Shown one piece after another: positions 27,566 through 34,585 of a stretch of DNA of 64,000 nucleotides. The position numbers were made by a program, and so were the translations under genes. A model generated the notes under the pieces. The model saw nothing but the letters and a program-made list of their open reading frames with translations. It searched no databases and was not told the DNA's origin. Position 1 is the stretch's first letter. Each line of letters begins with the position of its first letter. The stretch comes from Dokdonella koreensis DS-123 (lineage in GTDB: Bacteria > Pseudomonadota > Gammaproteobacteria > Xanthomonadales > Rhodanobacteraceae), in contig NZ_CP015249.1 in NCBI RefSeq assembly GCF_001632775.1, positions 3,204,686-3,268,685 of the forward strand, given 5' to 3'.

Positions 27566-29176
27566 CTACCACGGCGCCAGCCGCCAGCCGTGCGGCGTCG
27601 CCGCCAGCCGCGTCGTCAGCGCCAGCTGGTCGAGAAAGCGGTCGTCGTGCGAGACCACGACCAGGGTGCCCGGATACTGGCGCAGCATCACCTCCAGCGC
27701 CTCGACCGCGGCCAGGTCCAGGTGGTTGCTCGGTTCGTCGAGCAGCAGCAGCTGCGCCGGCGGATCGGCATGGATCGCGCAGGCCAGCGCGGCCTTCAGG
27801 CGCTCGCCGCCGCTCAGGGCACCGGTCGGCACGTGGATCGTGCGGGCATCCAGCCCTGCCTGCGCCAGGCGCGTGCGCAGTACGTCCTCGGCCTCACGAT
27901 CGTTGGCCGCGCGCAGGTGTTCCAGCGCCGTGCGCTGCGGGTCCAGGTCCGCCAGGGACTGATCCAGGTAGGCCGTCGCGACCGCGCGTTCGCAGCGCCC
28001 GGCTGCCGGTGCCAACCGGCCGGCCACCAGCTTGAGCAGGGTCGACTTGCCGCAACCGTTGGGGCCGACCACGCCGACGCGCTGGCCGCCGGTCAGGATC
28101 CAGTCGATCTGCCGCAGCGCCGACGGCCCGAACGGCAGCACGGCCGCATCGAGCACCGCCACGCGGCGCGGTCCGGCATCCGCCGCCGGTGCGTGCAGCG
28201 CGATCGGTGCGTCCTGCTCGACCTGGCGCGCCGCTTCGCGCACGCGCGCGGCCAGCGCATCGCGCGCGGCCGCCTGCTGCAGCCGCAGCTTGCCGGCGGT
28301 GCTTTCGCTGCGCTCCTTCCGGCGGCCCAGCAGGATCGGGGCCTGGTTGGCCTCGCGCCCGTGCCGGTCGCCACGCGCCTGGCGCCGGTCCTGCCGCTCG
28401 CGCTGCGCGCGCAAGGCGCGCTCCTCGCGCCGCTGCTCGCCCTTCTGCCGGTCCAGCTGCGCGAGCGCACCGGCGCGCTCGGCGGCCTTGTGCTGCGCGT
28501 AGAACGCATAGCCGCCGCCGTAGCTCTTGAGACCCAGCGACGACAACTCGACCGTACGCGTCATCCGGTCCAGCAGCGCGCGGTCGTGGCTGACCAGCAG
28601 CAGCCCGCGCGTCCAGCACTGCATGTGCTCGGCCAGCGCCGCGCGGCCGGAGCGGTCCAGGTGATTGCTCGGCTCGTCGAGGATCAGGAAATCCGCATCG
28701 GACACGAAGGCGCCGGCCAGCATCACGCGCAGGACCTGGCCGCCGCTCAGCGTGTGCGCCGGCGTGTGTGCGTCCAGGTGCCCGAGGCCGCCCTGGTCGA
28801 GCGCCTGCGCCAGGCGCTGGCGGACGTCCCAGCGCTCGCCGACCGCCTCGAAATCGGCCGCGGCCGCGCTGCCCGCCTCGATGCGCCCCAGGGCCGCGAC
28901 GGTCGCCGCGACACCGGCCAGGTCCGCCACGGTGGCTGCCGCGTCGAAGGGCAGGTGTTGCGGCAGGTAGTACGCGCTACCCGAGCGCAGGCAGCGGCCG
29001 GCCGAGGGCTGCAGCTGGCCGGCCAGCAGGCGTGCGAGCACGCTCTTGCCGACACCGTTGCGCCCGACCAGCCCGGTGGGGCGCAGGTCGAACTGCTCGG
29101 TGAGACCGGAGAACAGGAGCCTGCCGTCGGGCAGGACGTAGGACGCGCTTTCCAGCGCCAGGAACGGATTCGCCAT
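27566..29176 (-). CDS. ABC-F family ATPase (ribosome-associated type)
   Basis: A 536-residue cytoplasmic protein with two ABC ATPase domains and no membrane segments. Domain 1: Walker A GRNGVGKS, signature LSGGQ, Walker B 'FLILDEPSNHLD'. Domain 2: Walker A GPNGCGKS, signature LSGGE, Walker B 'LLLLDEPSNHLD'. A basic, Arg/Glu-rich linker of about 90 residues joins them ('ERQDRRQARGDRHGREANQ'). This is the ABC-F layout, whose members act on the ribosome rather than in transport. The subfamily cannot be fixed here. ATG 29176 follows a short GGGA site; TATAGT at 29301-29306 on this strand may be its -10 box. Confidence 0.88.
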   Translation of the reverse strand: MANPFLALESASYVLPDGRLLFSGLTEQFDLRPTGLVGRNGVGKSVLARLLAGQLQPSAGRCLRSGSAYYLPQHLPFDAAATVADLAGVAATVAALGRIEAGSAAAADFEAVGERWDVRQRLAQALDQGGLGHLDAHTPAHTLSGGQVLRVMLAGAFVSDADFLILDEPSNHLDRSGRAALAEHMQCWTRGLLLVSHDRALLDRMTRTVELSSLGLKSYGGGYAFYAQHKAAERAGALAQLDRQKGEQRREERALRAQRERQDRRQARGDRHGREANQAPILLGRRKERSESTAGKLRLQQAAARDALAARVREAARQVEQDAPIALHAPAADAGPRRVAVLDAAVLPFGPSALRQIDWILTGGQRVGVVGPNGCGKSTLLKLVAGRLAPAAGRCERAVATAYLDQSLADLDPQRTALEHLRAANDREAEDVLRTRLAQAGLDARTIHVPTGALSGGERLKAALACAIHADPPAQLLLLDEPSNHLDLAAVEALEVMLRQYPGTLVVVSHDDRFLDQLALTTRLAATPHGWRLAPW

Positions 29177-29627
29177 GCGTGTATCCCATCGATGCCAGCA
29201 CACTCCCCTGCACGGGGCCGTGGAGTCGTGCCGTCCAGCGGACGGCGGCATCAATGGCGCATCGGACGAAACCCTCTGCAGTGCGAAAACAGGCGCGCAC
29301 TATAGTCGGCCGGGCGCGCCGGGCAAAGAGGCATCGGTGCCGTGCGGCCATCGCCATTCAGGCTTCGACCCGGTTTCACGTCGGCATCTGCCTCCTGCCC
29401 GGGCACGGGTTTCGTTCGCTGCACTGCCAGCGCGCACCGCCCAGCCGGCGATGCCTCGTGCAGGTCGGTCACCGCCGCCCCTGCGACGTCACGCGCACGC
29501 CGGCCAGCGCGCGCGCTGCCGGGCGGCGATGCCCGGCGCGCGCATCCGCCCGATGGGCGCGCCGCGTTTGATCCCGGCTTCACGCCGGCTGCCGAGACTG
29601 CGGTCCTCTCCCCGAAGGAAGCCCGCG
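29177..29627. other. divergent intergenic region
   Basis: About 450 bases between the ABC-F gene (-) and the DJ-1/PfpI gene (+). No coding composition is seen in any frame. TATAGT on the minus strand (29301-29306) could be a -10 element for the ABC-F gene; the plus-strand promoter was not recognised. Confidence 0.4.
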
Positions 29628-30740
29628 ATGAAGACCTTGCTGACCGCCGCCGCGCTGGCCATCGCCAGTGCCGCCGCGCCCCCGGTCGCCCACGCCGCCG
29701 ACACCGTGCTGATCGTCCTCAGCGGCGAAGGTCGCGACCAGGGCAAGACCCGCCCCGGCTACGAGATGGATGAGCTGGCCCAGGCCTGGCTGGTCTTCGC
29801 CGACAACGGCCTGGCGGTGGAGGTGGCCAGTCCGCGCGGTGGCGCGGTGGAGGCGGACCGCTACGACCCGAAGGACCCGTTCAATGCGCGCCTGCTGGCC
29901 GATGCCGGCAAGACCGCGCAGCTCGCCGACACGCGCCCGACCGCGGCGCTGCGCGCGGCCGACTACGCCGCCGTGTATGTCGTCGGCGGCAAGGGCGCGG
30001 TGTTCGACCTGCCTCGCGATGCGGCGCTGGCGCGCCTGATCGGCGAGATCCACGCGCAGGGCGGCATCGTCGCCGCGGTCTGCCATGGCCCCGCCGTGCT
30101 GACCGCCGTGCGCGACGCCGGTGGCCGGCCGCTGGCCGCCGGCCGCGCGATGACCGGTTTCAGCAACGAGGAGGAAACCCTCTTCGGCAAGCGCTGGGCC
30201 AAGGAGTACCCGTTCCTGCTCGAGGACCGCCTGCGCGAGCAGGGCGCCCGCTGGAGCGAGGCGGCGCCGATGCTGCCGCACGTGGTGGTGGACGGCGGCC
30301 TGATCACCGGCCAGAACCCCTACTCCACCCTCGGCGTCGCCGAGGCGCTGGTCCGCGCCACCGGCCGCACGCCGGTCGCCCGCACGCCCTCGCGCGACGA
30401 GCGCAGCATGGCCGTGGCCCAGCAGGCACTGCGCGGCGAGGCCGCCGCGGCCCGCGCCGCGCTGGCCGCCGACGTGGACACATATCACGTGCAGCTGATC
30501 GGCATGCTCGGCTACTACCAGTTGCAGGCCGCCGACGGCGACGCCGCGGTGCGCGACGCCGTCACCCTGATGACCCTGGCCGAGCCGCATTTCGCCGAGC
30601 CGCGGCTGCAGGTGGCGATCGCCGACGGCGAGTGGCGGCTCGGCCGGTCCGGCCCGGCGCGCGAGCGGCTGCAGCGCGTGCTGGCGCAGCACCCGCAGAT
30701 GGACGAAGCTAAACAGCTGATGGCCCGCATCGACGGCTGA
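29628..30740 (+). CDS. exported DJ-1/PfpI (Hsp31-like) protein with C-terminal helical repeats
   Basis: A 370-residue protein with a signal peptide ending AHAAD. The first two thirds are a DJ-1/PfpI domain of the Hsp31/HchA type: E46 in GYEMDEL and the nucleophile C152 in AAVCHGPAVL followed by H153. Such proteins act as glyoxalase/deglycase or as chaperones; the exact activity here is unknown. The last 120 residues are TPR-like helices, an addition to the usual fold. ATG 29628 has GAAGGAAG upstream. Its stop lies 3 bases before the GTG of a response regulator, so it is the first gene of an operon with a two-component pair, which suggests a stress-related role. Confidence 0.85.
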   Translation: MKTLLTAAALAIASAAAPPVAHAADTVLIVLSGEGRDQGKTRPGYEMDELAQAWLVFADNGLAVEVASPRGGAVEADRYDPKDPFNARLLADAGKTAQLADTRPTAALRAADYAAVYVVGGKGAVFDLPRDAALARLIGEIHAQGGIVAAVCHGPAVLTAVRDAGGRPLAAGRAMTGFSNEEETLFGKRWAKEYPFLLEDRLREQGARWSEAAPMLPHVVVDGGLITGQNPYSTLGVAEALVRATGRTPVARTPSRDERSMAVAQQALRGEAAAARAALAADVDTYHVQLIGMLGYYQLQAADGDAAVRDAVTLMTLAEPHFAEPRLQVAIADGEWRLGRSGPARERLQRVLAQHPQMDEAKQLMARIDG

Positions 30741-30743
30741 GCC

Positions 30744-31430
30744 GTGTCCGAACCGCTACGCATCCTGGTGATCGAGGACAACTACGCCCTGCGTGCGAGC
30801 CTGGCCTCGCTGCTGGCATTCCACGGCCATCGTGCGGACTTCGCCGCCGATGGCCGCACCGGCCTGGCCCTCGCCCTGGCCGATCCGCCGGACGTCGTGG
30901 TGCTGGACCTCGGCCTGCCGGGGCTGGACGGCGTGCGCGTCTGCGAGGCGCTGCGCGCCCGTGCCGACCGCCACGTGCCGGTGCTGATGCTGACCGCCCG
31001 CCACGCGATCGAGGACAAGCTGCGCGGTTTCCAGGCCGGTGCCGACGACTACCTCGTCAAGCCGTTCGACGGCCAGGAACTGCTGGCGCGCTGCCTGGCG
31101 CTGTCGCAGCGCCATCGCGCCGGCCAGGCGCATCGCCTCGTCGTCGGCGCACTGTCGATCGATCGCCGCAGCGGCGAGGTGATGCGCGCCGGCCGGCGCC
31201 TGGTGCTCACGCAGATGCCGTACCGCATCCTGCTGGCGCTGGCCGAGGCCTGGCCGCGCACGCTGACGCGCTCGGAACTGATGCAGCGGCTGTGGGGCGA
31301 GGAAACCCCGCCGTCCGACCCGCTGCGCTCGCACCTGTACCTGCTGCGCCGCGCGCTGGACCGCCCGTTCGAGCGGCCGATGCTGATCACCGTGCAGGGC
31401 GTCGGTTTCCGCCTGGATGCCGACGCGTGA
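30744..31430 (+). CDS. OmpR-family response regulator
   Basis: A 228-residue regulator. The receiver domain (1-118) has acidic residues E11/D12, phospho-acceptor D55 (VVLDLGLPG) and the conserved Lys in 'DDYLVKPF'. The output domain is an OmpR-type winged helix ending 'LITVQGVGFRLDADA'. GTG 30744 is the only sensible start and lies 3 bases past the DJ-1 stop. Its last codons overlap the GTG start of the kinase (GTGA), so regulator and kinase are translationally coupled. Targets are unknown; autoregulation of the DJ-1 gene is plausible. Confidence 0.92.
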   Translation: MSEPLRILVIEDNYALRASLASLLAFHGHRADFAADGRTGLALALADPPDVVVLDLGLPGLDGVRVCEALRARADRHVPVLMLTARHAIEDKLRGFQAGADDYLVKPFDGQELLARCLALSQRHRAGQAHRLVVGALSIDRRSGEVMRAGRRLVLTQMPYRILLALAEAWPRTLTRSELMQRLWGEETPPSDPLRSHLYLLRRALDRPFERPMLITVQGVGFRLDADA

Positions 31431-32695
31431 AGCCGCGCCGCCGCCTGCAACGCCGGCTGCTGGTCGCCTTCGCCGCGCTGACGCTCGGCGTCGCCGGCCT
31501 GTTCGCGCTGTACGCGATCGCCTTCGTCTACATGGTGGAGGACCACTTCTTCGTCGCGCAGCTGCGCGACGAGGCCGCCTACCTCACCGACGCACAAGCG
31601 AAAAGCGGCCAATGGCCGGCACCCCGCAGCCCGCACCTCGCCCTCTACACCGACACCGCCACCCTGCCCGACGACCTGCGCGCACAGTTCCGGCAGGAGA
31701 GCTGGCGCAGCGAGTTTCCCGGCCGCGACGGGCGGCACTACCACGTGCTGCCGCTGGCCGGCACCGACGGCCGGCCCGCCTGGCTGGTCGCCGAGGTCGG
31801 CAGCCGGCTGGTGGTACGGCCGATCCGCAACCAGATCTTCGCGCTGCTGGCCTGGTCCGGCGCCGCCGTGCTCGCCGCGGCCCTGCTGCTCGGTGCCTGG
31901 GTCGCGCGGCGCACCAGCCGGCCGCTGGCCGAACTCGCCGACGTGGTGGCCGCGCTGCACCCCGGCGACCTGCCCGAGCACCTGCCGGCCGCCACCGGCG
32001 ACGACGAGGTCGGCACGCTGGCGCGCGGCCTGGACGCCCTGATCGGCCGCATCCGCACCTTCATCGCGCGCGAGCAGGACTTCACGCGCGACGCCAGCCA
32101 CGAACTGCGCACGCCGCTGGCGGTGATCCGCAGCGCCGGCGAACGCCTCGCCGCCGAGGCCGACCTCGACGCCACGCAGCGCCGGCACCTGGACCACATC
32201 CGCCTGTCGGCCGCCCAGTTGGAGCAGACCGTGACGACGCTGCTGGCGCTCGCGCGCGAACAACCGCTGGATGCGGCCGGCCCGACGCGCCTGCTGCCAC
32301 TGATCGAGCGCGTGATCGTCGAGCAGGCGCCGCTGATCGGCGACCGGCCGATCCGGGTGGACCTGGACGTCGCGCCCGCCGCAGCCTCCACGCATCCGGC
32401 CGCCGTGCTGCACATCCTGCTGTCCAACCTGATCGGCAACGCCTTCGCCCACACCGCGCGCGGCACCGTGCGCATCGACATCGCCGACGGCACCCTGCGC
32501 ATCGCCAACCACGGCCATGCGATCGACGACGCGCTGCGCGCCACCCTGCACCAGCCGTTCACCAAGCGCGAAGGCAGCGCCGGCTTCGGCCTCGGCCTGG
32601 CGATCGTCCAGCGCCTGTGCGACCGCAACGGCATCGCGCTCGCGATCGACCACGACGCGGACGGCACGCAGGCCCGCATCGGGCTCGACGCCTGA
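31427..32695 (+). CDS. sensor histidine kinase
   Basis: A 422-residue inner-membrane kinase. Membrane segments lie near residues 11-35 and 137-160, bracketing a periplasmic sensor of about 100 residues. A HAMP linker, an H-box with H225 in DASHELRTPLAVI, an N-box in LLSNLIGNAFAHTA and a G-box in GFGLGLAIV follow. GTG 31427 overlaps the stop of the response regulator. It forms a cognate pair with the gene before it, in an operon starting with the DJ-1 gene at 29628. The sensed signal is unknown. Confidence 0.92.
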   Translation: MKPRRRLQRRLLVAFAALTLGVAGLFALYAIAFVYMVEDHFFVAQLRDEAAYLTDAQAKSGQWPAPRSPHLALYTDTATLPDDLRAQFRQESWRSEFPGRDGRHYHVLPLAGTDGRPAWLVAEVGSRLVVRPIRNQIFALLAWSGAAVLAAALLLGAWVARRTSRPLAELADVVAALHPGDLPEHLPAATGDDEVGTLARGLDALIGRIRTFIAREQDFTRDASHELRTPLAVIRSAGERLAAEADLDATQRRHLDHIRLSAAQLEQTVTTLLALAREQPLDAAGPTRLLPLIERVIVEQAPLIGDRPIRVDLDVAPAAASTHPAAVLHILLSNLIGNAFAHTARGTVRIDIADGTLRIANHGHAIDDALRATLHQPFTKREGSAGFGLGLAIVQRLCDRNGIALAIDHDADGTQARIGLDA

Positions 32696-32766
32696 GCGCC
32701 GCGCTCATCCGCGGTCCAGCCGCGCGGTAGCATCGTGCGCCCTCATCCCTTGCGGAGACCCGAACA

Positions 32767-33195
32767 ATGGAAACCCAGGAACTGCACCGCGGCCGCCTGA
32801 TCGATCACATCCAGCTGGTCGTGCGCGACCTCGCCGTGTCCCAGGCGTTCTACGCCGCCGTCTTCGACGTGCTGAAGGTGCCGATGGGCGGCACCGGCGA
32901 TAGCTACTTCTGGGCGGACGAGCTGTTCGTCTCCAGTGCCGACAGCGAAGCCGCGCAAGGCGCGCTGACCGGCCGCCACCACCTGGCCTTCCAGGCACCG
33001 GACCGCGCGACGGTGGAGGCGTTCCACGCCGCCGCGCTCGCCCATGGCGGCACCGACAATGGCGCGCCCGGCGAGCGCCCGTACCACCCCGGCTACTACG
33101 CCGCGTTCGCGCTGGACCCGGACGGCAACAACATCGAGGTGGTCTTCCACGGCGAGGCCAAGCGCAGCGCGCCGTCGGTGAAGATCACGTTCTGA
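32767..33195 (+). CDS. VOC-family (glyoxalase/dioxygenase fold) protein
   Basis: A 142-residue protein with the vicinal-oxygen-chelate fold: 'IDHIQLVVRDLAVSQAFYAAVF' at the start supplies the first metal ligand His, 'HHLAFQAPDRATVEAFH' the second, and 'AAFALDPDGNNIEVVFH' the terminal Glu. The pattern is typical of glyoxalase-like proteins of undefined substrate. ATG 32767 lies about 10 bases after a purine-rich GGAGA. It lies 71 bases downstream of the kinase gene and could be on the same transcript. Detoxification near the DJ-1 gene would make sense, but this is inference. Confidence 0.85.
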   Translation: METQELHRGRLIDHIQLVVRDLAVSQAFYAAVFDVLKVPMGGTGDSYFWADELFVSSADSEAAQGALTGRHHLAFQAPDRATVEAFHAAALAHGGTDNGAPGERPYHPGYYAAFALDPDGNNIEVVFHGEAKRSAPSVKITF

Positions 33196-33258
33196 CGCGC
33201 GGGTGGAACGCGGCCCGGCACCGGCGCGCCCGGGCCGGGCACTCGATGGTGGGCCGGC

Positions 33259-33402
33259 TCATCGGACCGGCATTGCCGCCTCCACCTTCGTGCGTATCCA
33301 CTTGGACAGCGGCGCGCTGAAGATGCCGACCAGCAGCCCGCCCCACAGGTCGTTGATCTCCAGCGCGATCGGTGTGGATCTGCTGGCACCGCCCACCGGC
33401 AT
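33259..33402 (-). CDS. possible small hydrophobic protein or gene remnant
   Basis: A 47-residue frame starting at ATG 33402. It shows strongly G/C-ending codons and a hydrophobic core (DLWGGLLVGIFSAPLS) followed by a basic end. No ribosome site is evident upstream. The composition is more protein-like than any other frame in this gap, so it is either a small membrane protein or the 3' remnant of a longer gene. Not recognised. Confidence 0.3.
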   Translation of the reverse strand: MPVGGASRSTPIALEINDLWGGLLVGIFSAPLSKWIRTKVEAAMPVR

Positions 33403-33490
33403 TTCATCGGGCCCGGCCGGCAGCACCCGTGGGCGGGACGCGGGCGCCGTCGCCCGTCGTACGATGGCGCGACGACTCCGCGAGACCGCC

Positions 33491-34552
33491 ATGCGCCGAT
33501 CGAAAACCCGCCACCGCCGCCCCGGCCGGCCGCGCCTCGCACTCGCTGCGCTGATTGCGCTGGCCGGTGCCGGCCTGGTCGCATTCATGGCCAGTCCCTG
33601 GCCTTCCGCGCTGCTCGTTCGCTGGGCGTTCGACCTCGGCGGCGTGCTGGCCGATCGCGCGCTGGCCGCGCACGTGCCTGCCACCGTGCGCAGCGATACC
33701 GGCCTGCGCTACGCCGCCGATCCCGATGCGCTGCTGGACGTCCACCGCCCCACAGGCATTGCGCAGGATGCGCGCCTGCCGGTGATCGTCTGGGTGCACG
33801 GCGGCGGCTTCGTCGCCGGTAGCCGCACACAGGTCGGCAACTACGCCCGCATCCTCGCCGGCGACGGCCATGCCGTGGTCGCCGTGGACTACGCGCTCGG
33901 TCCCGGCACGCACTATCCGGTACCGGTGCACCAGGTCAATCGCGCGCTGGCCTACCTCGTCGCCGAAGCCGACCGCCTGCAGCTGGACACGACGCGCGTC
34001 GTGCTGGCCGGCGATTCCGCCGGCGCGCAGATCGCCGCACAGGTGGCCGCACTGATCACCTCGCCCGCCTATGCCAGGGCCATGGCGATCGAGCCCGCCC
34101 TCGACCGTGCCCACCTGGTCGGCACCGTCCTGTTCTGCGGCCCCTACGATGCCCTGCTGATGAAGCTCGGCGAGGCCGACCACTGGCTGGTGCGCACGAT
34201 GCTGTGGGCCTACCTCGGCGACCGCCTGCCCTCGGCCGAGGCGATCGCGCAGCTCTCGATCACGCGCCACCTGACGCCGGATTTCCCGCCGAGTTTCATT
34301 TCCGTCGGCAACGACGATCCGCTCGCGCCGCAGTCCCATGCACTGGCCGAGGCACTGGACCGGCACGGTGTGCGCGTCGAACGGCTGTTCTTCGCGCAGG
34401 ATCACATGCCGTCGTTGCCGCACGAGTACCAGTTCGACCTGTCGCGCGCGGAAGCGCGCGAAGCGCTGACGCGCGTGAAGGCCTTCCTCGCACGCGTTTT
34501 CGACGCGCGCGGTGGCCCATACGCTGGTGCCACCCTGGAACCGCTGCGCTGA
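33491..34552 (+). CDS. membrane-anchored alpha/beta hydrolase, hormone-sensitive-lipase type
   Basis: A 353-residue esterase-like protein. A basic N-terminus and one hydrophobic segment (residues 16-34) suggest membrane anchoring. The HSL-type oxyanion motif HGGGF is at 103-107 and the nucleophile S176 is in GDSAG; an Asp in 'NDDPLAPQ' and a His in 'AQDHMPS' complete the triad. It would cleave a carboxyl ester; the natural substrate is unknown. ATG 33491 is preferred over the in-frame ATG at 33464 because the n-region is shorter, but neither has a strong ribosome site. Confidence 0.82.
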   Translation: MRRSKTRHRRPGRPRLALAALIALAGAGLVAFMASPWPSALLVRWAFDLGGVLADRALAAHVPATVRSDTGLRYAADPDALLDVHRPTGIAQDARLPVIVWVHGGGFVAGSRTQVGNYARILAGDGHAVVAVDYALGPGTHYPVPVHQVNRALAYLVAEADRLQLDTTRVVLAGDSAGAQIAAQVAALITSPAYARAMAIEPALDRAHLVGTVLFCGPYDALLMKLGEADHWLVRTMLWAYLGDRLPSAEAIAQLSITRHLTPDFPPSFISVGNDDPLAPQSHALAEALDRHGVRVERLFFAQDHMPSLPHEYQFDLSRAEAREALTRVKAFLARVFDARGGPYAGATLEPLR

Positions 34553-34585
34553 GCCCACACGGGCACGGCGGACGGCCCGATCCGC

